DNA from: Cornus controversa
Taxonomy: Eukaryota > Streptophyta > Magnoliopsida > Cornales > Cornaceae
Length of the DNA stretch: 64,000 nt
Direction: 5' to 3'
Assembly: GCA_026545225.1 (NCBI GenBank)
Contig: CM048848.1
Span: 20,190,806-20,254,805, forward strand
Shown here: in pieces, positions 22,906-34,074 of the stretch
Position numbering within the stretch: position 1 is the first letter of the stretch
How the letters are laid out: every line of letters starts with the position of its first letter
Notes under the pieces: generated by a model
Seen by the model: the letters and a program-made list of their open reading frames with translations, nothing else
Databases searched by the model: none
What the model was told of the DNA's origin: nothing
Program-made: the position numbers and the translations under genes

Positions 22906-23490
22906 TAGTTGTTGTTATTGAACTCAATCTCTTTTATTTTCTGTGATCATGAGAGCGATTATTACACAATGGTAATCACTGAATATACTATTTTGAGCTT
23001 TGATGGATTATGCCTAGAGAAGATGAACCATACTGCACCCTAGATTAGAGTAGTTAGGCAGATGGCCCATGCCAATCGAAGATAGTCCATGGCTTAGCCT
23101 TAATCATATGTTATCTTCTTGACGGATGAAGGTGAGCTTGTAGCCACCGACACCACTTATGCATGATGTAATTCCCCTATAGTTGATTCAATTGACCATT
23201 GATTGTAGAGTTAGTGGTGAAGTCAAACACCCTAGGTTTCTCTCTTATTATCTTCATTATCTGTTTACCTTTGATTTATTTTATTTTATCTTTTTAATTA
23301 GTTAAAAATCAGAATTCTTTTCTTATAAATTTAATTAGAATTAGTTCTGTGTTCCAACTCATCAGAACATAATCCCTGAGGTACGATACCCATTCCTTTC
23401 GATAGCCCTATTCTGCAAGGAATTCGTTCTATTGCGAAGTGTGGAAATTTTTAATTGATATATTTTTGAGTCACACTCACACACGAATCA
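22811..23490 (+). repeat. A2 5' LTR, second part
   Basis: It resumes at AGATTGTGTAATTG and ends at ACACACGAATCA (23490). It shares variants with the A2 3' LTR, such as TTCTGTGTTCCAACTCATC, that differ from A1, which confirms the pairing. Confidence 0.9.
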
Positions 23491-23495
23491 ATTTT

Positions 23496-23513
23496 TGGCG
23501 CCGTTGCCAGGGA
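23496..23513 (+). promoter_or_regulatory. A2 primer binding site, tRNA-Asp type
   Basis: TGGCGCCGTTGCCAGGGA has one change from the A1 primer site (G to A). The first 13 bases, the most important for priming, are intact. Confidence 0.88.
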
Positions 23514-23634
23514 TTATCTATTTGATTGATTGGATTTTACAGAATTAGTTTTAATTGGATTTTTAGTTTAGGAAATTTTTATATTTTATTTTTAATTTTG
23601 TTTTTGTTTTCTTTTCAGGTGCTTTTAGTAATAT

Positions 23635-26600
23635 ATGCAAGGTCGTCGTTCTGTGGCTGATCCTTTGATACCTCTTGATCCTAAGCCTGAACGTACTCTT
23701 AGACAACAGAGGAACATCCCTGTTGATACCATTGTGCAAGAGGAAGAAATAATTGAAGACATGGCAGAAGAGAGGAATAATAACCTTGTTCCTAATGCTG
23801 ATGGAGAAAGAGCTAGATTGCTTAGGGACTACTATGTTCCTGAAACATATACCTCGCCAGCAGGTTTTCAACTGCCCAATGTCACAGCACAGAATTATGA
23901 GATCAAGTCCAGCATTATTCAGATGCTACCATCTTATTTTGGGCTGACTCAAGAAGACCCTTACAAGCATCTGGATGACTTCATTGAAGTGTGCTCAACT
24001 ACAAAAATTCACAACTTCTCTGAAGATGCTTTCAGAATGAGACTTTTTCCATTCTCTCTGAAAGACAAAGCAAAGTATTGGTTCAACTCTCTACCGGCTG
24101 GTTCTATCACGACTTGGACTCAGATGCAACATGAGTTTCTCAAGAAGTATTTTCCGATAGGGAAGACCAATCAGTTCAGACGTGCTATCACTGGTTTCTC
24201 CCAACATGAGGGGGAACAATTTTATGAGACATGGGAAAGATTCAAGGACCTTCTTAGGAAGTGTCCCCATCATCAAGTTCCTAAGTGGCAACTAGTGCAG
24301 AGTTTTCATGAAGGGCTCACAGAAGCCAACAGACAGATGGTTGATGCGTCATGTGGAGGTACTTTTATGTTGAAGAGTGAAGAAGAGGCATGGACCTTAT
24401 TTGAAAATCTTAGTGACAACTCTTTACAACATGTGTCCTCTACTCGTTCTAGCAGACCTGCCACTACCAGGAAGGCTGATGGAATTTTTGAGGTTGGTGC
24501 TTCAGAAGCTATGCCAACTGATATTGATTTAATTGCACAGAAGGTAGCAGCAATTATGGCTGCCAATGAAACTCCTTCTACTTCAAATTCTTCATTGCTA
24601 GGCCCTTGTGAATTTTGCTCTAGTCCTATGCATAATGTGAGCAATTGTCCTTCAATGGGGCAATTTTCTGATATTCAACATGAGCAAGTTCAAGCCACTT
24701 TCACTGGACCAATGAATCCTCCACGAGGTAATACTTACAATCCCACCTGGAGGAATCATCCTGGTTTTTCTTACAGTAACCAAGGGGCAGCAATGCAACC
24801 ATCATATCAACCTAGGACTTTTGTGCCTCAACAGCAATATCAAACACAAAGTCCTATGGCCCAAAGAATTTCTGCTATTGAAGACAAGCTGACTCTTACC
24901 TTGTCTAAATTTGACAAGCTTGATTCTCTTATAGAGACAGTGCAAGCTACTGCAGCAACAGTACAATCTACAGTTCAGCTAGTGCACTCGCATTCTCAAT
25001 CCATTGCCAAACTGGAATCTCAGTTTGGACAGCTTGCTACTTCATTAAGTAGAAGAGAAGAAGGGAAGCTCCCTAGTCAACCAATTGCTAATCCAAGAGG
25101 GATGCAAGCTTCCACAAGCAACCCACACCATGAGCAAGTTCAAGCCATTACCACTTTGAGAAGTGGGAAAATAATTGACAATAAGGTGGGTGAAAAGAAA
25201 GAAGAAGAAAAAGTGATCACAAGTCCAAGTGCTGATATTCTTTATGAGCCCAAGGCTCCTTTCCCACAACGTTTTCTTGAAGCATCTAAATTGGGGAAGC
25301 AAGGGGACAAGCTGCATGACATGATGGAGGTGTTTCGCCAAGTGAAGATTAATTTGCCACTCCTTGATGCCATAAAGCAAATTCCTCCTTATGCAAAATT
25401 TTTGAAGGACTTGTGCACTCAGAAAAGGCGTTCTAAAAGCCATGTGCCAAAGAAAGTAATGCTGCCACAACAAGTGAGTTCAATAATTCAGCAATGTACT
25501 CCTCCCAAGTACAAAGATCCTGGTGCTCCAACTATCTCATGCATTATTGGGGAGCACCATGTGGATAAAGCTCTTCTTGATTTGGGTGCAAGTGTGAATT
25601 TGCTACCCTATTCAGTTTACTTACAATTGGGCTTGGGAGAATTGAAGCCTACCTCGGTGGTATTACAATTTGCAGACAGATCAACAAAGCAACCCCGAGG
25701 GATCATAGAAGATGTGCTCATTAAAGTGGACAAGTTCTACTTTCCTGTTGATTTCATTGTACTTGACACTGAGCCGGTTCACAATCCGAAGAGGCACATT
25801 CCTGTGATCCTTGGTCGACCTTTCTTAGCTACTGCTGATGCTTGCATAAATTGTAGGTCAGGGATCATGGATATTTCCTTTGGCAACATGAAGGTTAAAC
25901 TTAATATTTTTAATGCTGTTGAGAATCCTCCAGATCAGACTGATGTTTTCTTCATGGACTCTGAAGAGGTGATTGAATCTGTAGATGAAGTAAGGGTGCA
26001 AGAAAAACAGAAGGAGAAGAAGGTGTTTGAAGATCAAATTTCTACCATGGTGGTAACTTCTGTATGCACTACACTTTCCAAAACACTTCAGAGGGAGCAA
26101 TTGTTTGGAGTGTCCGACAACTCCACACCATGGTATGCAGATATTGTGAACTATTTAGCCACGGGAAAAGTGCCAAGAGACTGGACCAAGCGAGAACGTG
26201 ATCGATTCTTCTCTAAAGTTCATCATTACTTTTGGGAGGATCCAGAGTTATTTAAATATTGTCCAGATCAGATTATTCGGCGATGTGTCCCAGACCATGA
26301 GTTTCAAGATATTCTCAAGTTCTGCCACTCATTGGCATGTGGAGGCCACTTCATTGCAAGGAAGACAGCGGCAAAGGTACTTCAATGTGGATTCTTTTGG
26401 CCTTCTCTGTTTCACGATGCATATGTTTTCTGTAAGACTTGTGATCGTTGTCAAAGATTGGGTTCAATGTCGAGGCGTGATATGATGCCAATGAGCCCCA
26501 TTCTGGTGGTGGAGATTTTTGATGTTTGGGGAATTGATTTTATGGGACCCTTTCCACCTTCTTTTGGCTACGAATATATTCTAGTTGGAGTGGATTATGT

Positions 26601-27003
26601 CTCCAAGTGGGTGGAGGCCATTGCAACTCGAACCAATGATCACAAGGTGGTAATCAAATTCATGCATGAGAATATTCTTAGTCGATTTGGAATTCCTCGA
26701 GCCTTGATCAGTGATGGTGGTACTCACTTTTGCAATAAATTCTTGAGAGGTTTGCTTGCTAAATATTCAGTGACACATAAGGTGGCAACGCCTTATCATC
26801 CTCAAACAAGTGGGCAAGTAGAGCTGTCCAATCGAGAAATTAAGCATGTTCTCGAGAAGACAGTGAGACCAGATAGAAGAGATTGGTCATTGCGACTGAG
26901 CGAAGCACTATGGGCGTATCGGACTGCTTACAAGACCCCCTATCGGTATGTCACCATATCGGTTAGTGTATGGGAAAGCATGTCATCTTCCAGAAGAGAT
27001 TGA
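23635..27003 (+). CDS. Athila gag-protease-integrase polyprotein lacking RT/RNase H (A2)
   Basis: The 1122-residue frame is close to identical to the A1 product across gag, the CX2CX4HX4C knuckle ([14 protein letters not shown]), DLGA protease, HHCC finger and the D, D, E core. The deletion of RT and RNase H uses the same junction, after the acidic linker containing [14 protein letters not shown]. One extra C in the run at 26935-26939 shifts the frame after the integrase core (TAYKTP), so the last ~20 residues are foreign. Neighbours: primer site upstream, palindrome cluster and env-position ORF downstream. An intact protein would need RT from another element. Confidence 0.9.
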   Translation: MQGRRSVADPLIPLDPKPERTLRQQRNIPVDTIVQEEEIIEDMAEERNNNLVPNADGERARLLRDYYVPETYTSPAGFQLPNVTAQNYEIKSSIIQMLPSYFGLTQEDPYKHLDDFIEVCSTTKIHNFSEDAFRMRLFPFSLKDKAKYWFNSLPAGSITTWTQMQHEFLKKYFPIGKTNQFRRAITGFSQHEGEQFYETWERFKDLLRKCPHHQVPKWQLVQSFHEGLTEANRQMVDASCGGTFMLKSEEEAWTLFENLSDNSLQHVSSTRSSRPATTRKADGIFEVGASEAMPTDIDLIAQKVAAIMAANETPSTSNSSLLGPCEFCSSPMHNVSNCPSMGQFSDIQHEQVQATFTGPMNPPRGNTYNPTWRNHPGFSYSNQGAAMQPSYQPRTFVPQQQYQTQSPMAQRISAIEDKLTLTLSKFDKLDSLIETVQATAATVQSTVQLVHSHSQSIAKLESQFGQLATSLSRREEGKLPSQPIANPRGMQASTSNPHHEQVQAITTLRSGKIIDNKVGEKKEEEKVITSPSADILYEPKAPFPQRFLEASKLGKQGDKLHDMMEVFRQVKINLPLLDAIKQIPPYAKFLKDLCTQKRRSKSHVPKKVMLPQQVSSIIQQCTPPKYKDPGAPTISCIIGEHHVDKALLDLGASVNLLPYSVYLQLGLGELKPTSVVLQFADRSTKQPRGIIEDVLIKVDKFYFPVDFIVLDTEPVHNPKRHIPVILGRPFLATADACINCRSGIMDISFGNMKVKLNIFNAVENPPDQTDVFFMDSEEVIESVDEVRVQEKQKEKKVFEDQISTMVVTSVCTTLSKTLQREQLFGVSDNSTPWYADIVNYLATGKVPRDWTKRERDRFFSKVHHYFWEDPELFKYCPDQIIRRCVPDHEFQDILKFCHSLACGGHFIARKTAAKVLQCGFFWPSLFHDAYVFCKTCDRCQRLGSMSRRDMMPMSPILVVEIFDVWGIDFMGPFPPSFGYEYILVGVDYVSKWVEAIATRTNDHKVVIKFMHENILSRFGIPRALISDGGTHFCNKFLRGLLAKYSVTHKVATPYHPQTSGQVELSNREIKHVLEKTVRPDRRDWSLRLSEALWAYRTAYKTPYRYVTISVSVWESMSSSRRD

Positions 27004-27430
27004 GCACAAGGCACTTTGGGCAATTCGAAAATTCAATTTCGATGCAAAAAGAGCTGGGGAAGAGAGGAAGTTGCAATTGAATGAATTAGAAGAGTTTAGA
27101 CGTGATGCTTATGAAAGTTCACGAATTTACAAGGAGAGGACGAAAGCATTTCATGATCGACACATCTCACGAAAGTCCTTCTCTCCAGGTGATAAAGTGT
27201 GGCTCTTCAATTCCAAGCTTCGGTTGTTCCCTGGAAAATTGCGTTCAAGGTGGGATGGACCATTCCAAGTGATTTCGGTTTTTCCTCATGGTGCCGTGGA
27301 AATTCGAAGCTTTAGAGATAATACTTTGATGAAAGTTAATGGCTAAAGGTTGAAACATTGTGTAGAAGGATGTGTGCCAAGAAGAGACGTGGAGTCCGTC
27401 GACTTGACGGATCCCGTCTATCCGACTTAA
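26948..27430 (+). pseudogene. A2 integrase C-terminal part in shifted frame
   Basis: From [15 protein letters not shown] onward the integrase continues in a second frame with [20 protein letters not shown] and WDGPF. A TAA at 27344 replaces the CAA seen in A1, and the remaining tail runs to the natural stop at 27430. A2 therefore has two lesions in this module where A1 has a different one. Confidence 0.8.
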
Positions 27431-27569
27431 TCCCTTCGGAGAGTCAATCGTCTCCTACGGACGTTAAATTGTAGGTTTTGTATGTATTTCTATCCTTTAT
27501 TTCTTTTAGTTTTCTTTAATTTTAATTTTTTTTTTATTTTAGTTTTCTTAAGTTTTTCTTCAATTCTAG

Positions 27570-27956
27570 TTGCGTTTTAATGTTTTTTCTTTGAAGTTTT
27601 TGATGTATAAGTTGCTTCCGGAGGATGCCAAGAGGTGTACCGAGGTATTTGGACTCAAGACGGGTGAAAAATCGTGCTCTCGGTCGACCTTCGGCGATGG
27701 AGACTCAAAAATATCAAGTCTCGGTCGACCTTGGGCGATGGAGGGTCAAACAGGCCTTCAGAAGGGGGATCGATCGCCCCAGAGAAGGGGGATCGATCGC
27801 CCCATGAAATTTCTTGAAGATCAGCCCCACCAGGTGGGCGATCGATCGCCCATCCTTGGGGGGATCGATCGCCCAAGGCAAAAATGTGGGCTGCCCGAAT
27901 TGTTTTGGTATTTAAAGCTTCCTTATCCTCCTATGTTGCTACTACTTGCATCCTAA
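27570..27956 (+). CDS. Small ORF across the A2 palindrome cluster (doubtful)
   Basis: The 128-codon frame includes MYKLLPEDAKRCTEVFGLKT, matching frames at the same site in A1, A3 and A4. The repeated GDRSP/GIDRP units reflect palindromic DNA. No known family fits. Conservation could be of DNA or RNA structure rather than protein. Confidence 0.25.
   Translation: MRFNVFSLKFLMYKLLPEDAKRCTEVFGLKTGEKSCSRSTFGDGDSKISSLGRPWAMEGQTGLQKGDRSPQRRGIDRPMKFLEDQPHQVGDRSPILGGIDRPRQKCGLPELFWYLKLPYPPMLLLLAS
27679..27876. repeat. GC-rich palindrome cluster of A2
   Basis: Two GGTCGACC-containing units (27682, 27723) are followed by GGGGGATCGATCGCCCC twice, then GGGCGATCGATCGCCC and GGGGGGATCGATCGCCC. All four GATCGATC cores are intact here, while A1 has one changed to GATCAATC. 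Confidence 0.85.
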
Positions 27957-28185
27957 GCCTCTTTGAACTCCAATTCAAGTCCTATATCATCCGGAAAAAT
28001 AATTTCTTCAATTAGTGATTATTATACAAGGATTCAACATTGATCAACATCAACTTCAACATCAAAGTGGATCAAAAATCACTAGTTCTCAAAGGAAGCT
28101 CACACTTTTTCAAGTTCAACATCGAAGTAAGTGAAGTTTCTCCTTGAAGAAATTGTTCAAATCTTTTTGAGGGCTTTTGAAGACC

Positions 28186-28196
28186 AAGTTTGGGGG
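28186..28196 (+). promoter_or_regulatory. Internal polypurine-like motif of A2
   Basis: AAGTTTGGGGG lies at the same place relative to the env-position ORF as in A1. Further copies are at 29781 and 29920. Confidence 0.45.
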
Positions 28197-28325
28197 ATCA
28201 ATTTGGTGCAATTACTTGTTTGATTTGGGTGGAAAAATTGCCGGAAAAAGGAGGTTGAAGGTTACAAAAGAATTGTGCACACCAAGTGTTCGATTTAATT
28301 CCTCAATTACACTTTTTCTACTTCT

Positions 28326-29549
28326 ATGGCACCAAAGAGAGCAAGTCACCAAGATGCTTCAAGTTCACGTAATCCTCGCCGAGCGAGGAATGATCCGACC
28401 ACAGGTTCTTCACGATCTCGCCGAGACGGTATTCAAGAGAGATGGCATCCAAGGGCGTTGAACTATGAAACAACGTTTGACATAGCCGAACTGTATGGTA
28501 TGTTTCCTGAGACACGATGGGGGATTTCCGACATCCGTCTTTGTCAGTCGGCATCCATTTTTGTTCCACTCTCATCTACTATTTACCCGAGGCTTGTCAA
28601 GGTATTTTATCAAAACTTGATGCCAAAACCTGATGAGCGGGATGTGCTTACTTCTTCCGTAGATGGAATAATAGTTCGAGTGGACATGTCATCCATTGCC
28701 ATTGCCATGGGTTGTCCTCATGAATGCCCAGCTGATTTATCTCATATCTACACTCCTTTACCCGACGAGTTGTCGGTGGGCAATGTGGTTGCACGATTGT
28801 GTGCCAACCAATTTTCTGGGCCAAAAAGGAATGCAGCTTCAAAGTCTTCAATGCCAAATCATTTATGGTTCCTTGACGCTGTGCTACTCAAGAATGTATG
28901 TCCAATTGGACATAAAACCGAAAGACGTCAAGAGTTTCTCAGAGCCTTATATGCCATACATTTTGGGCATTGGCTGTCACTCCCACAGATTGTCTGGGGC
29001 CAGATGGAGAAATTCTATTCCAAGGTTGTGGCCAAGGTACCAGACAGTGCAAGTGACTGGGAGTTTCCATTCCCTACTATTATTCACCAGTTGCTTATAT
29101 CACAGGGGTATGCAGTCCACGAGGACGAGCTTGCCTTTCCACATGACCTTCATTATGGCACGCATGACTGGAACTTGAGTCGATCTCATATGCACCAGAG
29201 AGTCATAGCGGCGCCTGGTGAGGTATCTCGGTTGGCCCAAGGAGGAGAGCATGTAGATGTACCACCACCGGTGGACGATCCAGAGGAGATGGAGGCAGAG
29301 GAAGAGGAAGTGCATGCACAGGCTGGTGCCCATGATTATCAATACTTAGAAGGGCAGATTGCTGGGTTGACAGCCCAGTTTGGCACCTTACAGACAGAGG
29401 TCTCCACACAGTTTGGTGCAATGAGAGCAGAGATGGCGGATCACTTTCGTGACACTCGCCAAGAGCAACTAGAGATGAGGAGGATGATGCGTGCACTGAT
29501 GCGCCAAGCAAACTTAGATCCAGATGCTCAGTCACCACCACATCCTTGA
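28326..29549 (+). CDS. Intact env-position ORF of A2 (407 aa, function unknown)
   Basis: The frame starts MAPKRASHQDASSSRNPRRA, a basic serine/arginine-rich head. A globular part follows (FDIAELYGMFPETRWG, then IYPRLVKVFYQNLMPKPDER, then VDMSSIAIAMGCP). Residues ~335-395 are charged and probably form a coiled coil (QFGTLQTEVSTQFGAMRAEM). The globular part resembles the 'putative plant transposon protein' domain of plant retroelements. There is no signal peptide and no clear membrane segment, unlike a classic envelope. The ORF lies after pol and before the 3' untranslated region. Being open while A1 has one frameshift suggests recent loss of constraint or none. Its role, perhaps nucleic acid or capsid binding, is unknown. 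Confidence 0.8.
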   Translation: MAPKRASHQDASSSRNPRRARNDPTTGSSRSRRDGIQERWHPRALNYETTFDIAELYGMFPETRWGISDIRLCQSASIFVPLSSTIYPRLVKVFYQNLMPKPDERDVLTSSVDGIIVRVDMSSIAIAMGCPHECPADLSHIYTPLPDELSVGNVVARLCANQFSGPKRNAASKSSMPNHLWFLDAVLLKNVCPIGHKTERRQEFLRALYAIHFGHWLSLPQIVWGQMEKFYSKVVAKVPDSASDWEFPFPTIIHQLLISQGYAVHEDELAFPHDLHYGTHDWNLSRSHMHQRVIAAPGEVSRLAQGGEHVDVPPPVDDPEEMEAEEEEVHAQAGAHDYQYLEGQIAGLTAQFGTLQTEVSTQFGAMRAEMADHFRDTRQEQLEMRRMMRALMRQANLDPDAQSPPHP

Positions 29550-31218
29550 TAGGAAGGTAACCATCTTTTGTATATTATTTTATTTTTAGTCTTTATTTTT
29601 CTTTTTATTTCTCTTTTTGTAGTTAGATTTTTATTATGAGAAAAAAATTGAAAAATGAAAAAAATATTTTATATATATTTTTTTTTTTTGGGATTTTTCT
29701 CTTTCATATTTATTTTCACTTATACTATTTTCACTTGATCTTTGGGGTATAGTGGTTTGTTTTGACAGATTGAAACATCCAAGTTTGGGGGTGTGCTTGC
29801 ATTGCCTTCGTGCTCGTGATGTACTCTATTTTCTTTCCACTACTCTATGGTCCTGGTAACATCGTTCTTACTCTTCTCTTTGCTTTGATTGATAGTACAT
29901 TGAGGACAATGTACAGTTTAAGTTTGGGGGTGAGGCGATGCCTATTTTTGTGCTTTATTGCATATGGGGAAAATTTGTGAAATTCTTCTTGTATTAGGAT
30001 TTTTATTTATTTTATTTTCTTATATTTATTTTATTTTCTTAGTTTGTTTTTTATTTTATTTTGTTTTATTTTTAGATAGTATGTTTTGACATGATTCAAA
30101 GGATTAATACCTTATGTAGGTGCATAACTTGCAATTTTTGAGTATGTTTTGAATTTTTGAAACCTGTGATTTAAAGTATGTGGTTTTAATCATGGTTTGC
30201 AATAACATGTTTTGGGATGATTAATTTTAGTTTCCTTACATGCACAGACACATTAGCATAATCTTATGGGGTATAAACTTTGGTTTTGAGTTATTGAGTT
30301 ACATATGCTTGATATTAATTAGTATCTCTTGAGAATGAGTACCAATGACGTGTTTTACTTGACTTCAATGAAAAAAAAAAAGAAAAAGAAAGAGAAAAAA
30401 AAAAGTGATGAATAAGCAAATCAATTTGATCCTTTTCATGAGTAACCGGGCCTCTATGCCTCAGGAAGCACGGAGTGTTCGCGTCAAAAGTGAAAGGGTG
30501 GGAAAAGATGAGCATTGGTTGTCTTGATTTGTAGCCTGACTGATTCGAGTAATTAGGTCTCCAGGGTATCTTAAAGCCTAGTGCCCTAAAGCCATCTGGT
30601 TTGGGAGTCACTGACTGAAAGCTTGCTACATGGATCTTTCAGAAAGCTTAATAAATCAAGACATTGCACAACCAATAAAGCAATGAAAAAAGAATGATGA
30701 AAAAAAAAACGAAAAAGTCATGTATGCATGTTGGGAAGTATGAGTTCAATAAGGGGAGCTAGTGAGTTGAAGGGGTATGTGCCTTAATATATTCAGAACT
30801 TGGTTATGCTACATGAGATGACTGCTAGTTGACTTTACACGAGGAAGCTAGAGTTGATTATTTTGAGATATGTTGATGTGAATTATGTGTGGGGACCATT
30901 AATTTGAATTGTGGAATTTGAAAATTTGAAATTATTCTTGAATGCAAGTTTGTAACTATGTATTGTAATCTTCTTCTTGAATTAATGTTGAAACAGAATT
31001 TTGAATGTTTGTGGGTAACATTTTTGGAAACCCTCACGAGACTATACTCGTCCACTAGGGGGAACCTAGGGGTTTAAAGGCTTGTTGCATATGCTAAATG
31101 CAATCGTTTCTCCCACGAAAGTGGAGTTAGGTAGTTTAGTTAATGTTTAGTAGCTTCTTTGTTTTAGTTTTGTTTTATTCTATTGCTAAGGGACTAGCAA
31201 TATGTAAGTTTGGGGGTG
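29550..31218 (+). other. A2 3' untranslated region
   Basis: Collinear with the A1 segment, with polypurine-like motifs at 29781-29793 and 29920-29932. The hydrophobic frame present in A1 is recognisable (PLLYGPGNIVLTLLFALI), but residue changes are frequent. No other gene is supported. The terminal polypurine tract AAGTTTGGGGGTG is at 31206-31218. Confidence 0.7.
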
Positions 31219-32627
31219 TGATAGGCGTTGAATGTTACGCATTCTAGCTTCTTAACTTATGTATTTTATTATCTTAGTGATAGATTATTTTGTGATTTTA
31301 CTTTGTTTTACTGTTTTCTGTATTTTCAGGGCCTTAATAATTATTTCAGTTAAAACCGTGATTTTGGGCTTTTAAAGAAGACATCCAAGATGGTGAGATG
31401 AAGCCTACATCAAGGAGATTCACTCAACCATTTATTTCAACTCAAATCAGCCCAAGAAAGAGGTCCAAGAGAATTACAGCTGCTTAAGAAGGTTTCGGGC
31501 CTGAAGCCCAAATCTGCGCATAATGCAGTCTTAATCCCGTTTTGGAAAACGGACCAGAAGTCTTATTTCCGAGCCTCAAATCGACATTATTTTCGCGTAG
31601 GGTTGAACGAAATTTGATTCTGCACACTTTTGTATTTCACGAAAATTCCGTGAATCAGACTTCTAGTGGGTCAAAAGTTGGGCCGAAGTCAGCAGGAAAA
31701 ACCCACCTGATTAGTGCTGCGGGAAACCCTAATTAATTCCTAATTGGATTAGGACTTTGGTGAATTCTCTTGGGGAATAAAAGGAAGACTTGGAGGCTGA
31801 AGAGGGAGAGCTTACACGGAGAGATTGGAGAGTCTGAGAGGGCTGAAGAGAACAGAAACATATTCGCAGAGCCATTGCAGAACGAAGTCATACGCGTAAT
31901 TCAGAAAGATGATGTCTTCTTCCTCAATAGTTGAAGCTTCTTCTTCTACCATGAGCGGCTAGTTCATCCACTAGGGTTTTGATGTAGCCCTAACAAAGCA
32001 TCAATGGTTTGATTGTTTTAATTATTGGGGACCTTTATATACATGCATAGATTGTGTAATTGTGAGGATTCTTATTAATGAATTGAGCAATAAAAGTCTT
32101 GTAAATTCAATCTCAATGATTTTTTATCTTGTCTTAGATATTTAGTTGTTGTTATTGAACTCAATCTCTTTTGTTTTCTGTGATCATGAGAGAGATTATT
32201 ACACAATGGTAATCACTGAATATATTGTTATGAGCTTTGATGGATTATGCCTAGAGAAGATGAACCATACTGCACCCTAGATTAGAGTAGTTAGGCAGAT
32301 GGCCCATGCCAATCGAAGATAGTCCATGGCTTAGCCTTAATCATATGTTATCTTCTTGACGGATGAAGGTGAGCTTGTAGCCACCGACACCACTTATGCA
32401 TGATGTAATTCCCCTATAGTTGATTCAATTGACCATTGATTGTGGAGTTAGTGGTGAAGTCAAACACCCTAGGTTTCTCTCTTATTATCTTCATTATCTG
32501 TTTACCTTTGATTTATTTTATTTTATCTTTTTAATTAGTTAAAAATCAGAATTCTTTTCTTATAAATTTAATTAGAATTAGTTCTGTGTTCCAACTCATC
32601 AGAACATAATCCCTGAGGTACGATACC
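31219..32627 (+). repeat. A2 3' LTR, first part
   Basis: It starts TGATAGGCGTTG after the polypurine tract and is interrupted by A3 after CGATACC. It continues at 40121-40220. The two parts total ~1.51 kb, like the A1 LTR. Confidence 0.93.
32623..32627. repeat. Left target-site duplication of A3 (ATACC)
   Basis: ATACC here and at 40116-40120 flanks A3. Removing A3 and one copy restores the LTR text GGTACGATACCCATTCC seen in A1. Confidence 0.93.
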
Positions 32628-34061
32628 TGATTCGTGTGTGAGTGTGACTCAAAAAGTATATCAATTAAAAATTACCACACTTCGCAATAGAACGAATTCC
32701 TTGTAGAATAGGGCTATCGAAAGGAATGGGTATCGAACCTCAAGGACTGTGGTCTGACTGTGTTGGATATAAGGAATTAATTCTAATTAAATTTAAAAGA
32801 AGTAAATTCTGATTTTTAAAACTAAATTAACTAATGAAGCAATTGAACAAAAGCAAGAAAAACTGAGGAGTGTAGAGAATATAAGATAAGTCTAGGGTAA
32901 TTGATTTCACCACTAACTTCACAATCAATGGTCAATTGAACTAACTATGGGGCATCATATCATGCATAAGTGGTGTCGGTGGCTACAAGCTCACCTTCAT
33001 CCGTCAAGAAGATAACATATAATTAAGGCTAAGTCATGGACTATCTTCGATTGGCATGGGCTATCTGCCTAACTACTCTAATCTAGGGTGCAGCATGGTT
33101 CATCTTCTCTAGGCATAATCCATCAAAGCTTTTAATGATATATTCAGTGAAAACCATTGTGTAATAATCACTCTCATGATCACAGAAAACAAGAGGGACG
33201 AGTTCAATAACAACAATCAAGTATCTAAGACAAGATAAGAAATCATTGAAACTGAATTTATAAGACTTTTATTGCTCAATTCAATAATAAGAATCCTCTA
33301 AATTACACAATCTATGAATGAATACAAAAATCTCCAATAATTAGAACAATCAAACCAGTGATGTTTAGTTAGGGCTCCATCAAAACCCTGGTGGCTGAAC
33401 TAGCCGCTCATGATACGCCTTGTTCTCCAATGATTCTCTATTCCAAAAGCTCTTCAAAGCTGCTGCCAAGCCTCCCAATACAGCCCTAATTTGTCACTTT
33501 AAATAGCCAAGAGAATACATCAAAGTCCTAATCCAATTAGGAATTAATTAGGTTTTCCCGCAGCACTAATCAGGTGGGTTTTTTCTGCTGACTTCGGCCC
33601 AACTTTTGACCCACTAGAAGTCCGATTTACGGAATTTTCGTGAAATACAAAAGTGTGCAGAATCAAATTTCGTTCAACCTCACGCGAGAATTATGTCAAT
33701 TTAAGGCTCGGAAATAAGACTTCTGGTCCGTTTTCCAAAACGGGATTAAGACTGCATTATGCGCAGATTTGGGCTTCAGGCCCGAAACCTTCTTAAGCTG
33801 TTGTAATTCTCTTGGACCTCTTCCTTGGGCTGATTTGAGTTAAATTATGGAGTTGAATGGATCCCTTTGGAGTAGGCTTCATCTAACCATCTTGGATGTC
33901 ATCTTTAAAAGCCCAAAATCTTGGTTTTAACTGAAATAATCATTAAGGCCCTGAAAATACAGAAAACACTAAAACAAAGTAAAATAACAAAATAATCTAT
34001 CACTAAGAGAATAAAATACATAAGTTAAGAGGCTAGAATGCGTAACATTCAACGCCTATCA
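32628..34061 (-). repeat. A3 3' LTR
   Basis: TGATTCGTGTGTGAG to ACGCCTATCA, the reverse of the A1/A2 LTR type but diverged from it. Compared by eye with 38682-40115, one substitution and no length change were found. Confidence 0.95.
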
Positions 34062-34074
34062 CACCCCCAAACTT
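34062..34074 (-). promoter_or_regulatory. A3 polypurine tract
   Basis: The minus strand reads AAGTTTGGGGGTG directly before the LTR. Extra copies inside the element lie at 35327-35339, 35469-35481 and about 35779-35791. Confidence 0.75.
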
